A stretch of DNA of 24,423 bases from a virus, in the IMG/VR virus record IMGVR_UViG_3300012923_000208, positions 1 through 24,423 of that record; one strand, 5' to 3'. Positions 13,567 through 21,260 of this stretch are shown here, piece by piece. The stretch's first letter is position 1. Every line of letters starts with the position of its first letter. Under the pieces are notes generated by a model. It was not told the DNA's origin. It saw only the letters and a list, made by a program, of their open reading frames with translations, and searched no databases. Both the position numbers and the translations under genes were made by a program.

Positions 13567-13926
13567 TTAGATCCCCGCCGCCGATGCGAGTCGTTCGTGT
13601 TCTTGCGCATGGAGAAAGGTCCAGGTCGCAAACTCGTCGCGGTCGTTGAGGTTATAGGAACTAAAATCGGCGGACCCCGAGAGGCCGAGGCCGCCCGCTT
13701 CCCCGTCGTGCATGGTCTGATGGGTCGCGTGCCAGTCGTCGGAATTCTCGTCGCCCGGGCCATCGCCCAGGGAGAGCGAGGGGTAGGGCTTGACCCCCTG
13801 CGCGGCGAGCTGATGATCGAGGGCGCGATGCCAGAGATCGTGCTGGCCGAGCCAGTCGATGAAGGCGGACTTGTCCCCGAACGGGAGCGACTGCCACGCG
13901 ATGGGCTGCGGGAGGCTGTTGGACAT
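13567..13926 (-). CDS. Hypothetical phage protein rich in His and Trp, 119 aa
   Basis: It reads SLPFGDKSAFIDWLGQHDLW and HRALDHQLAAQGVKPYP, then an acidic linker and a C-terminal part DWHATHQTMHDGEAGGLGLS and EFATWTFLHAQEHERLASAA. His and Trp residues cluster strongly. Such short proteins accompany internal virion genes in environmental podovirus-like genomes, but their role is unknown. The ATG overlaps the upstream stop as TAATG. Confidence 0.6.
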   Translation of the reverse strand: MSNSLPQPIAWQSLPFGDKSAFIDWLGQHDLWHRALDHQLAAQGVKPYPSLSLGDGPGDENSDDWHATHQTMHDGEAGGLGLSGSADFSSYNLNDRDEFATWTFLHAQEHERLASAAGI

Positions 13927-15440
13927 TACGGCGCGCCGACGGCCTGCTGCGCGAATCCGAGGGCCTCATCCGGGCCCCCAATCGGCCGCGGCATGGTCGT
14001 CCCGCCTCCGGGTCTGGGGGCCAAGGCCTGCTCGACCATCTTCGTCGCGTCCTGCGACTCCGGCGTCGCGCCACTCGGGGGCATCGGGTCGCGGGCCGGA
14101 CTCTCCAAGGATTGGCGGTACTTTGTCCACGCATCGGATGCGCCCGGCATCGCCACGTCCTCCGGGAACTGCGCCACCGTCGCCGCCCAGTCCTCTGGGG
14201 AGATGTATTTTTGGAGGTCCATGTTCAGGCCAGTGGACCGCGCCCGGTCTCGTTCCATGTTCGTCATGACCGTGTTCCAGAGTTGCGAGCCCGGCGCACT
14301 CCCCTCGGGGCCCGTCTCTGGGAGGAACGGGAGCAGGCCCTTGATGGCCTGATTCAACTCATCGACCGGGACCCCGAAGTCTGAGGTTTGTTTCCATTCG
14401 TGGGCGGACCCGCCAGCTCCCGGAAGCGCCGGGATCGAGAACGGGTCCGAGCCGACTCCGTATCCGCCGATCCGGCCGGCCTGATTGGCCTTGAACGCAT
14501 CGAGGAGTTGGGAGAGTTCGGCGCGCGATCCCACGGTCGGCAACGCCTGATAGAGGGCCCTGAGTCCGGTGCTCTCCTCCCCGAGGGTATTGCCGAGTTT
14601 CTCGCCGAACATCGCATAGGGGTCGGGTTTCGGTCCGAGCTGGAAGGGGATGTCTTCGTTGCCGGTGAGTTGTCCGATGAGACCGATCAACATGGCGGCA
14701 GTCACGGGAGCCGCGCCAAGGGCGGCCGCCGCACTGAGTCCCGCCGTGCCGGCCACCGCCGAGGCCCCGGCTCCAGCGGTGCCGGCCACCGTGGCGGCAC
14801 CGCCGAGCGTCTTCGCCGCTGTCCCAAGATCCTTGTTGCCAGTGGCTTGAGCGAGAAGCCCGAGGAGCGCCGCGGCGGCGCCCGCGCCGGTGGCGGTGGT
14901 GCCCAATCCGCCCGCCACGTCACCGGCCGCTACACCACCAGGTTCCCCCAAAGATTCCGGGGGTGGCGTGGATAACGCCGATCCTGGTGGCACCTCTCCA
15001 CTGCCGATAGTGGACCCAGGGAACGCCTGAGAGAATTGCGGATCTCCGAGTGATTCTGGCGGTGGCGTAGACAAGGCCGATCCAGGAGGCGGTGTCCCGG
15101 TCCCAGTGTCGGAGCCAATGAGATCGCTCGCAAACTGTCCCGCTTTCGAGGCGGCCGACGCCGACTGCGAGGCGAGACTCAGCGCACTCGGACGAGTAGC
15201 CGATGACCCACGTCGAGCCGCCGCCGCTAACGGCCCCCCCTCGGCAGCGCCCGGTCCCGGGCCAGCCCCGCCGGTCCCGACGGTGGTGCCGCCAGCTCCC
15301 GTGACGGGCGAGGCGACCGCGCCGCCTCCAGCGGCAGAAGCGCTCGGCAAGGTCTTGAGGCGTTGACTCAGGGCGGGCTGTTGCCGCCCGAGATAGTCGA
15401 GCGCTTGGCCCGCCTGATCGTCCGTGAATCCGTCAGCCAT
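13926..15440 (-). CDS. Gly/Ala-rich structural or ejection protein, 504 aa
   Basis: It starts MADGFTDDQAGQALDYLGRQ, a small helical head. A long Gly/Ala/Pro/Ser-rich low-complexity region follows with two copies of PPGSALSTPPPESLG (15039-15089 and 14940-14990). Residues about 185-270 are very hydrophobic and small-residue rich (AAALLGLLAQATGNKDLG, LSAAAALGAAPVTAAMLIGL) and could insert in a membrane. The C-terminal half is soluble and helical (GLRALYQALPTVGSRAELSQ, MNMERDR-like charged parts). The ATG at 15440 overlaps the upstream stop by 8 bp; a longer frame to 15620 would overlap that gene more. A virion or pore-forming ejection protein is inferred. Confidence 0.5.
   Translation of the reverse strand: MADGFTDDQAGQALDYLGRQQPALSQRLKTLPSASAAGGGAVASPVTGAGGTTVGTGGAGPGPGAAEGGPLAAAARRGSSATRPSALSLASQSASAASKAGQFASDLIGSDTGTGTPPPGSALSTPPPESLGDPQFSQAFPGSTIGSGEVPPGSALSTPPPESLGEPGGVAAGDVAGGLGTTATGAGAAAALLGLLAQATGNKDLGTAAKTLGGAATVAGTAGAGASAVAGTAGLSAAAALGAAPVTAAMLIGLIGQLTGNEDIPFQLGPKPDPYAMFGEKLGNTLGEESTGLRALYQALPTVGSRAELSQLLDAFKANQAGRIGGYGVGSDPFSIPALPGAGGSAHEWKQTSDFGVPVDELNQAIKGLLPFLPETGPEGSAPGSQLWNTVMTNMERDRARSTGLNMDLQKYISPEDWAATVAQFPEDVAMPGASDAWTKYRQSLESPARDPMPPSGATPESQDATKMVEQALAPRPGGGTTMPRPIGGPDEALGFAQQAVGAP
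14940..15089 (-). repeat. Two 51-bp direct repeats, 99-bp period, in a Gly/Ala-rich gene
   Basis: Blocks 15039-15089 and 14940-14990 both encode PPGSALSTPPPESLG followed by DP or EP. They are well conserved in protein but diverged at many third codon positions, so the duplication is old and the sequence has been kept by selection. A flexible linker or binding motif in the 504-aa virion protein is likely. Confidence 0.7.
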
Positions 15441-15813
15441 TGGGATCTGCGTCACCCGGTCGTGTATCGAGATAGTCAATAAGCAATTCGCGCCACTGCG
15501 AGAAGCCCGGCTGAGTTCGCCCGGTATCCAGCTTATCGCGGAGCCAGGACACCAACTCCTTGGTCGTCTCGGCCATGTCTTGGAGCAGGAGTTCCTGCCA
15601 GACCGCCCACTTGCTGCCATCGCTTCGCGGCATGCCTTGAGGATACAGTGAGGTCACGGCCTCAGTGGCAACGAGCCGCGCCGCGACGGTGTGAATGTTC
15701 ACGCCCGGTATCGTGAGCGAGACCACGTCGCCGGACATCAACAGAAAGGGAATCTCCTTCCAGCACAGCGTCACGCGAGAGGCATTGGTCAGGGCCCGCT
15801 GGGCGACGGTCAT
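15433..15813 (-). CDS. Hypothetical protein, 126 aa
   Basis: Starting at MTVAQRALTNASRVTLCWKE (ATG at 15813, with GCGGAGCAACGAA before it), it contains a short beta part (IPFLLMSGDVVSLTIPGVNI) and a helical C-terminal half with WAVWQELLLQDMAETTKELV and FSQWRELLIDYLDTRPG. An extended frame to 15924 would overlap the tail-fibre gene and is not favoured. It lies between the tail fibre and the Gly/Ala-rich protein. Minor virion protein or chaperone are both possible; I do not recognise a family. Confidence 0.58.
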   Translation of the reverse strand: MTVAQRALTNASRVTLCWKEIPFLLMSGDVVSLTIPGVNIHTVAARLVATEAVTSLYPQGMPRSDGSKWAVWQELLLQDMAETTKELVSWLRDKLDTGRTQPGFSQWRELLIDYLDTRPGDADPNG

Positions 15814-15832
15814 TTCGTTGCTCCGCTTGTGT

Positions 15833-17014
15833 CTAGATCCACGCGGGAAGGAAGTAGGTAATCCCGGCCAGATCCGTACAAGTGATCCACGAGTTTTGGG
15901 TAGGCCCCGTGGGGCTATTCGCACCTCCAGTTAACCCAAGGGTGGCCGTTGCGCCTCCGGCCGGAACGTTGCGAGTGCCCATCTTCAAGATGCCGGTATC
16001 GCTCGCACCGAGGACAACGATGGTGTCATTAAAGACCCGGAATGCGCCGCTTTCGTTGTTCAAGTGTTTCGGGTTGAAACCAGCAGACGCCAGTGTAATC
16101 CGTCCACCGGATGCCACGCCAGAGTCGATTTTGATATACGGGTTGCCCGTGACGATCCCGGAAATGTAGATGCCCTGCTGCCAGGCGTTGGCTCCGCCGC
16201 CCAGCGTCGAGGCGTGGATGCTGATCGCGGTAGTCACCTGGAACGTGCCGACGCTGTTGATGAACAGCCCATAGACCGCGCTCTGGTTTGTCCCGCCCGG
16301 AGTTTCCGCCGCCCCGGGATTGGCCGCGTTATTGACGACGTCGAGCTCACAAGCATTGGCGCCCGTGGTGGCAATGGGCGCGCCGACATTGATCTGGGCG
16401 ACTCCGACGATGCCCCAGATCACGCTCTTGGTCGCGGTCGCTGTCATGTAGGCATAGCCATTGAGCGACGCGATCTGATTGATGCCGGCCGCGGGAGCGG
16501 CCACGGCGAAGGCGCGCGTGAGGAGACTCCCGCCGAAGGCCGGCGCTTGAGCCGTGAAGGCCCCCTGGAAGATGGTATCAATGCGCGCGGTGAGGATGCT
16601 ATTCACCGTCCCGGCGACCGTCGCCTCCCACCGCTCGGTATAGACGGATGGGGTGAGGAAGGTCTGACCCGTGAGCGGAGCGGCGAGGGTGCCATCGACG
16701 GTCGTAATCAGCCGCGGGACCGCGACCGCGCCATCGGTCGCGCCGGTTGGAATCCCTGGCGCTCCGGTGGCGGACCCCGTGGAGGCCTGGGTCCAGACCG
16801 CCCCATTATCCACGTAGAGTGCGCCGCCCGCGACATCGGTGGCGAGGAACCAGGCCCCGGCATTCCCTGCCGCCGGCCGATTGGCGAGCAGCCCGATGGT
16901 GACTTCTCGCGCATTGATATAGGAGGCGATCGTGGACAGATCGGCGTCGAGCTTCGAGATCGCGCTCGGGCTATTCCCGAGAAACACATTGGGGATCGCG
17001 AGCGCGCCGGGCAT
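15833..17014 (-). CDS. Putative tail fibre / tail appendage protein, 393 aa
   Basis: The N-terminus (IPNVFLGNSPSAISKLDADL) looks like a virion-attachment segment. Residues about 37-75 contain VTIGLLANRPAAGNAGAWFL and VAGGALYVDNGAVW, a pattern common in phage tail and collar fibres. The middle is Ala/Thr/Gly-rich beta sequence. The end (NSWITCTDLAGITYFLPAWI) matches the closing strand often seen in phage appendage proteins. It should form a trimeric fibre or spike for host recognition. It follows the nozzle-like gene by 3 nt, the usual podovirus order. The receptor target is unknown. Confidence 0.6.
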   Translation of the reverse strand: MPGALAIPNVFLGNSPSAISKLDADLSTIASYINAREVTIGLLANRPAAGNAGAWFLATDVAGGALYVDNGAVWTQASTGSATGAPGIPTGATDGAVAVPRLITTVDGTLAAPLTGQTFLTPSVYTERWEATVAGTVNSILTARIDTIFQGAFTAQAPAFGGSLLTRAFAVAAPAAGINQIASLNGYAYMTATATKSVIWGIVGVAQINVGAPIATTGANACELDVVNNAANPGAAETPGGTNQSAVYGLFINSVGTFQVTTAISIHASTLGGGANAWQQGIYISGIVTGNPYIKIDSGVASGGRITLASAGFNPKHLNNESGAFRVFNDTIVVLGASDTGILKMGTRNVPAGGATATLGLTGGANSPTGPTQNSWITCTDLAGITYFLPAWI

Positions 17015-17017
17015 GGA

Positions 17018-18676
17018 TCAGCCGTTGAGAAACACGAAGGGCGTGCCATCCGGGTTGGTGAACACGAAGGGCGTGTCAGCCGGCGTGGTGAACACAAAGG
17101 GCAACGCCGCGTCGACCCCGGTATCCCATTCACTCGTCGGGCCAGCTGACAGATGGGCCGCCTCAAGCGTGACCAGATCGGCGCAGGGATACGAGAGCGT
17201 CCAGCCGAGACGTTGGCCGATCGTCGGGTTGTCCGTCCGAAACAAGGCATAGCGCACCCCGAGCCAGGCATCCGACACAGGAGAAAAAATCGGGAACACA
17301 ACGGGTAATGTCAGTGTCCTGGCCTCTGTGGTGAGGGTCACGCTCAAGGAGGTCAATCCGGTCGCGAGCGGAGCCGAGAAATCAAACCCCACGTGGAAGG
17401 CCTGATGACCCTCAACGGGGGCGCCCGCATCCGAGAGCTTACTGGAAATCGTGACCGTGCCCTTCGCGGCATCGGAGGGCCGCGCGAAGATCCGATACAG
17501 GAATCCACCGGCGTCAATGCCATAGACCTCTGGAACGGTACTGATGGTGAGGGAGACCAGATCCAGTATCCGATTGCCTCCCAGATCCGGCGTGGTGGTG
17601 ACGAACCATTTCCCTTCGGCGAAGCACAGCAGTCGTGTACTGTGCACGCCTGTCTTCGGGTCGGTGAACGAGAAGAGATAGACGAGGATAATAATGCCAT
17701 TGAGTTTCACAATGCCGGGTCGAGGTCCGAAGGTAATCGCCGGACCGAGGCTCGAAAAGAATTGATCGAGTTTTCCGGAGAGCTTTTGCGGAGTCACGCC
17801 CAGCAAGGAATGAATCGAATAGCCGGTGGAGAAAATCAACGACCGGAAGTACCCGATGACGGAATCCCCGAAGGCGGTGCCGATCGTGGTCACGGCATTC
17901 GTCACGGAGAACGTGGTGACGCCGGACACCGTCGCGATGTTGCCGAGCGCGTCGATCGCCGCGATGCCGATGATCCAGAGCTGGGACACGGTCGAGATGA
18001 GCCGCTGAATCGCCCCCTGGAACGCATCATCCGTGATCTTGAACGAGCCAGAGCCGTTCGCCGCGACGAAGTCGGCAAAGGCATTGGGGGCGCTAAAGGT
18101 CATGGTGCGCGGCGCCGTGCCCAAGAAGGCATAGCCCGAGAACACGGAGAGGGCGTGGCCCTTTTTCGTCGCGTCGATGACGGTGAAGGTGACGCCGTCC
18201 CATTTGACATACCCAGCCTTATCGTCGAGGAACAGAACCGGGCCGTCCTGCCAGATCACGATGGCGGTGCCGCTGGGCGATGACGAGAAGGTCTGGACGG
18301 GGGCAATCTGGACATCCACGGCGCCGTCCAGGAAATGGTCTCGCATCCACGCCGACCCATCCTCGAAGATCGCGATGGTGACCGGGTGTGGGGTGGTGTT
18401 GGGCGCATAGGTGAGCGAGCATCCGTAGGATTCTTTGATCAGCGATCCCGCGTGCAGCGCTGTCCCCCTCGGCCCGTTGTAGAGGGGGGTCGGGGCGATC
18501 CCACGGCCGAGCGGCATCGCATTCTCGCACCGATAGAGCTCGTCCTCGTCCAGGGTGAGGCGCGAGTCGGTGACGTTGAGGCCTTTCCAGGCGCGTTGCG
18601 TCTGGGTGATCGGCGGGGCCGGCCCCCGGCCGCCGCCGCCCCCACCCCCGCCGGGCGGTCCCGGTTGCCGGGCCAT
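17018..18676 (-). CDS. Tail nozzle / DNA-stabilisation-like protein, 552 aa
   Basis: After a Gly-rich, probably flexible start (GPPGGGGGGGGRGPAPP), residues 29-70 read AWKGLNVTDSRLTLDEDELY and CENAMPLGRGIAPTPLYNG. This resembles the opening of P22 gp10-like stabilisation and other podovirus nozzle proteins. The rest shows repeated beta segments such as HPVTIAIFEDGSAWMRDHF, SVFSGYAFLGTAPRTMTFS and STVSQLWIIGIAAIDALGN, consistent with a beta-propeller. It would close the tail tube below the adaptor. The C-terminus is a short repeat of PFVFTTPADT / PFVFTNPDGT / PFVFLNG. The ATG overlaps the adaptor stop as TGATG. The product name is inferred from order and fold pattern. Confidence 0.58.
   Translation of the reverse strand: MARQPGPPGGGGGGGGRGPAPPITQTQRAWKGLNVTDSRLTLDEDELYRCENAMPLGRGIAPTPLYNGPRGTALHAGSLIKESYGCSLTYAPNTTPHPVTIAIFEDGSAWMRDHFLDGAVDVQIAPVQTFSSSPSGTAIVIWQDGPVLFLDDKAGYVKWDGVTFTVIDATKKGHALSVFSGYAFLGTAPRTMTFSAPNAFADFVAANGSGSFKITDDAFQGAIQRLISTVSQLWIIGIAAIDALGNIATVSGVTTFSVTNAVTTIGTAFGDSVIGYFRSLIFSTGYSIHSLLGVTPQKLSGKLDQFFSSLGPAITFGPRPGIVKLNGIIILVYLFSFTDPKTGVHSTRLLCFAEGKWFVTTTPDLGGNRILDLVSLTISTVPEVYGIDAGGFLYRIFARPSDAAKGTVTISSKLSDAGAPVEGHQAFHVGFDFSAPLATGLTSLSVTLTTEARTLTLPVVFPIFSPVSDAWLGVRYALFRTDNPTIGQRLGWTLSYPCADLVTLEAAHLSAGPTSEWDTGVDAALPFVFTTPADTPFVFTNPDGTPFVFLNG
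17031..17105 (-). repeat. 30-bp tandem repeat encoding FVF decapeptides
   Basis: Units at 17031-17060 and 17061-17090, plus a partial third from 17091, each start AACACRAAGGGC on the plus strand and encode about ten residues with PFVF. They form the extreme C-terminus of the nozzle-like protein. Repeated aromatic strands at a virion protein tip could mediate subunit contact. Confidence 0.7.
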
Positions 18677-19371
18677 CAGTAGCCTTGCTTGCCGCTGCGC
18701 GCGGCGGTGTAGGCGGAGAGCATCTGACCGACCCGGGCCCCTTCGATGTCCCGCATCGCGCGGATGTAGAAGCCAAAGTGTTGCTCGGCCTCGTCATACC
18801 GGCGCTGATTGATCTTGGCCAGATAGGCCGCGTAGAACGGAATGGGGACCGTGTAGGGGAAGGGGAGCGGGTCGGGGTCCGCGGCGTTCACGAAGGTGGT
18901 GGCGAGGACCGAGAGATCGAAATCCGCGTTGTAGACCGCGCCCGGGGCCGGGGCGATGTAAATCTGATTGGCCCCGTAGCGCGCGAAGCCCCAGGGCCGA
19001 TTCTGGTAAAAGGTGAGCGCCCGGGCCTTGGTGGTGAGGTCGGTAAAGGTGGGGTTCTCGAGGACGACGCGGGTGCTCCCGTAGATCAGGATCACGTTGA
19101 TGCAATCCAGCACGGTCTTGTTCGGCGCGAGGGCGGTGAAGGTGTAGAGGTCCTGGCCGATGGTCAAGGGGACGTTGGGGACGTAGGTCCGCGACCCGCC
19201 GCTCCAGAGATCCCGCTGATTCGTCGCATCGTTGATGAACACGGTGAGATCGAAGTCCGAGAAATACTGCGAGAGCGTGGGGTTCAGCGGATTCGGGACG
19301 TAGGTCGCGGCGAGGTCATGGAGCAACCGCCGCGTCCGCGTCAGATACGTCCCGAGCGTTTCCCCCGCCAC
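18676..19371 (-). CDS. Putative head-tail adaptor protein, 231 aa
   Basis: The N-terminal part TLGTYLTRTRRLLHDLAATY and YFSDFDLTVFINDATNQRDL fits the helical start of podovirus adaptor (connector) proteins. A beta-rich middle follows (VPLTIGQDLYTFTALAP, CINVILIYGSTRVVLENPTF, PWGFARYGANQIYIAPAPG). The C-terminal helices carry PFYAAYLAKINQRRYDEAEQ and FYIRAMRDIEGARVGQ. It would bind under the portal and carry the nozzle. The start is a GTG at 19371 with a modest ribosome binding site; a perfect hairpin (19379-19396) lies just upstream. The order capsid, small protein, adaptor, nozzle supports the call. Confidence 0.6.
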   Translation of the reverse strand: MAGETLGTYLTRTRRLLHDLAATYVPNPLNPTLSQYFSDFDLTVFINDATNQRDLWSGGSRTYVPNVPLTIGQDLYTFTALAPNKTVLDCINVILIYGSTRVVLENPTFTDLTTKARALTFYQNRPWGFARYGANQIYIAPAPGAVYNADFDLSVLATTFVNAADPDPLPFPYTVPIPFYAAYLAKINQRRYDEAEQHFGFYIRAMRDIEGARVGQMLSAYTAARSGKQGY

Positions 19372-19378
19372 GGCCTGT

Positions 19379-19396
19379 CACCCGCGGAAGCGGGTG
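19379..19396 (-). terminator. Hairpin between small structural gene and adaptor gene
   Basis: A perfect 7-bp stem, CACCCGC and GCGGGTG, closes a 4-nt loop (TTCC in the minus-strand transcript) in the 34-bp gap before the adaptor start. There is no U-tract. It may act as an attenuator or RNA-processing site that lowers expression after the capsid genes. Full termination here is unlikely because no new promoter follows. Confidence 0.4.
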
Positions 19397-19405
19397 CCCC
19401 CCGGG

Positions 19406-19708
19406 CTAGCCGATTTTGATGGTGACGACGTTTTGGTTGCCGCCGCCGGCGTTGCGGAAGCGGACATCGACGCCGTCGGAGCAGAACAGGCCCGGCGACA
19501 CGCCCGCCGCGGCCGGGGCATTCCACACGCCGCTGTCGTCGAGCACCTCGAAGACGACGTTGGCGCCGAGGCCATAGGCGTAGAAGAGGCCCGCGGCGGG
19601 GATGAACGCGCCGCCCGCGCCGGGCACAATGACGGTGGTGAGCGCCTTGCCAAAGATCGAGCCCGAGAGCCCAGTGGCGATCCCGGTCGGAACGAAATCG
19701 GTGCCCAT
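19406..19708 (-). CDS. Small structural protein, possibly decoration, 100 aa
   Basis: A compact, mostly beta protein starting MGTDFVPTGIATGLSGSIFG with ALTTVIVPGAGGAFIPAAG and ANVVFEVLDDSGVWNAP. It ends QNVVTIKIG. It lies close behind the capsid gene, a common place for head decoration or head-completion proteins. The AAGGAG of its ribosome binding site is inside the last codons of the homing endonuclease gene, 9 nt before the ATG. No family is recognised; the decoration role is inferred. Confidence 0.5.
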   Translation of the reverse strand: MGTDFVPTGIATGLSGSIFGKALTTVIVPGAGGAFIPAAGLFYAYGLGANVVFEVLDDSGVWNAPAAAGVSPGLFCSDGVDVRFRNAGGGNQNVVTIKIG

Positions 19709-19709
19709 G

Positions 19710-20228
19710 TTAGGTCAGCTCCTTCCTGCGGGCACGAGCGATCCGCGTCCGCTCTCGATGCTTGGCGAGATGCTCGGGGTCCTTGTAGTAGCGTCGGAAG
19801 TAGTCCCTGCGGCACTCGCCGCACTTCTTGAGCGGCTTGAGGACCCCATGGGCGCACGGCGGAGCGTAGCGATTGTGTGGCCGCGACGGTCCTCCCTGCG
19901 TGAGCACGAGACGGAATTGCTCTCGTTTCTGCGGAGAGAGCCACGGCCAGAGCATTGCGCAGATCGCTTGGACTTGAGGATGGCCAGCCGCCCTGTAGTG
20001 GAGAATCGGCTGCCCGCCATATTGACCGCGCTGGTAGGGACCGTAGATCTTTCCGATTCCAACGGCCTCAGCGAATCTGTCAAGAACCCAGCGATCCACT
20101 TGGGTGACATCGAGTACTGGGCAGCGACCACGGTATCCCTTTCGATTGGCGAAACTTCCGACGTGGCCCTCTCCATTGAAGAGTCCTGCGGCACAGGCAA
20201 GCGCTTCTCTGTTCGGTATGAATCCCAT
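19710..20228 (-). CDS. LAGLIDADG-type homing endonuclease, free-standing, 172 aa
   Basis: Residues 11-24 (ACAAGLFNGEGHVGSF) form the LAGLIDADG helix and its Gly-Glu-Gly active-site end, as in variants reading AGLFDGEG. One motif implies a homodimer that cuts a long DNA target. A C-terminal basic part holds CAHGVLKPLKKCGECRRDYF and YYKDPEHLAKHRER, which may bind zinc and DNA. The capsid gene upstream is uninterrupted, so this is a free-standing element rather than an intron ORF. Its composition is visibly less GC-rich than its neighbours. It lies in the capsid reading frame, separated by one TAG and eight codons, and has a weak ribosome binding site. Confidence 0.68.
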   Translation of the reverse strand: MGFIPNREALACAAGLFNGEGHVGSFANRKGYRGRCPVLDVTQVDRWVLDRFAEAVGIGKIYGPYQRGQYGGQPILHYRAAGHPQVQAICAMLWPWLSPQKREQFRLVLTQGGPSRPHNRYAPPCAHGVLKPLKKCGECRRDYFRRYYKDPEHLAKHRERTRIARARRKELT

Positions 20229-20249
20229 GCCGAGAACATAGCGTCTTCC

Positions 20250-21257
20250 CTAGACAGAGTCAAAGGTAAGACCGGTCACCTTGGAGACACTCTTCGGCTT
20301 GACACAAACCAATTCGGCCACAGTCACGAGCGCGCCGACATAGCCCAGCTGGTAGTTTGCGAGCGTGGACTGGAACCCCGTGAAGGCGAAGGCCGCGGCG
20401 CGGTGGAGATACGGCGCGGTGTACTTGCCCTTGAAGAGATAGAGCGTGCCCTCCGTGCCGTAGGCCGGGTCGTAGTAGATCGGCACCGAGCCGACCATGA
20501 GGGCGTTGAACGCCGACCGCGGGCCCTCGGGCACCTTGGAGAAGCCGGAGCCCGGCGTGATGACAAACTGCTCGAGGCCCAGGTAGTCGCGGGACAGCCG
20601 CGACCACGTGCCCGGGCCGGTCACGCCGAAGTCCGGCGGCTCGCCCTGGTTGAACTTCGACGCGGAGGTGATGTACTGATTGATGAGCGCGCGGGTTGGA
20701 TCGACCCCGCCCGCGTTGATGACGTTCGCCTGCAGCCACGTGTTGGCCGCCCGCGAGAGGTTGGCGTAGGTGCCGGTGGCCGACGCGATCAGCGGCAGGC
20801 CGTCGAGGTCGTTCGAGCCGTAGGTGGCGTTCGTCCAGATCTGGGTCGAGTAGTATTCCGCCTGCGAGTTGCCGGCGTCGTTCATGCGGGCGGCCAGGAT
20901 CGGGATCACCGCGGCGTCCCACTGGACGAGCCCCTCCAAGCCCAGGAACGGGATCGGGGTAATGATGATCTTGAGGTTCCACTCCGCGTTGACGCCGGGA
21001 TTGAGCGCGGCCGGCTGGGGAAACTTGCCGGAGGCGTCGGTCGCGACGGTGTTGACGTAGCTGCCCCCCTGCATCGGCACGGTGACCGAGGACATGCCGC
21101 CGCCGGCCGGCTTCGCGTTGGCGAAGAGCGCGGCCATCAGCGGCGTCGCGTTGCGGGTCTGGACGATCAGCTTGCCGGTGAAGGCGCGCCGCGTGAAGTT
21201 TTGGAGCTCCGTTCCGGCGGGACCGCCTGCGATGATGCCGACGCCAGGGATGGGCAT
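20250..21257 (-). CDS. Major capsid protein, 335 aa
   Basis: Starts MPIPGVGIIAGGPAGTELQN and continues with FTRRAFTGKLIVQTRNATPL and SSVTVPMQGGSYVNTVATDA. The middle contains WNLKIIITPIPFLGLEGLVQ and WDAAVIPILAARMNDAGNSQ, an HK97-fold-like long helix. The C-terminal part includes SVPIYYDPAYGTEGTLYLFK and FTGFQSTLANYQLGYVGALV, typical of the P-domain and axial regions of podovirus-type capsids. It forms the phage head shell. It follows the probable scaffold gene with a 3-nt gap and has only a weak ribosome binding site, so coupling to the scaffold is likely. Confidence 0.75.
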   Translation of the reverse strand: MPIPGVGIIAGGPAGTELQNFTRRAFTGKLIVQTRNATPLMAALFANAKPAGGGMSSVTVPMQGGSYVNTVATDASGKFPQPAALNPGVNAEWNLKIIITPIPFLGLEGLVQWDAAVIPILAARMNDAGNSQAEYYSTQIWTNATYGSNDLDGLPLIASATGTYANLSRAANTWLQANVINAGGVDPTRALINQYITSASKFNQGEPPDFGVTGPGTWSRLSRDYLGLEQFVITPGSGFSKVPEGPRSAFNALMVGSVPIYYDPAYGTEGTLYLFKGKYTAPYLHRAAAFAFTGFQSTLANYQLGYVGALVTVAELVCVKPKSVSKVTGLTFDSV

Positions 21258-21260
21258 GGG

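Noticed and set aside
16064-17149. Plus-strand open frame (361 codons) opposite the tail fibre gene
   Set aside because: Its composition is typical of an antisense shadow and the minus-strand tail-fibre frame has clear phage motifs and operon spacing.
16708-17301. Minus-strand frame of 197 codons overlapping the nozzle and tail-fibre genes
   Set aside because: It crosses the border of two well-supported genes in another frame and has Arg/Pro/Ser-rich shadow composition.
20250-21257. Intron or intein in the capsid gene because a homing endonuclease is adjacent
   Set aside because: The capsid frame is continuous with a normal start and C-terminus, and the endonuclease begins after its stop codon.
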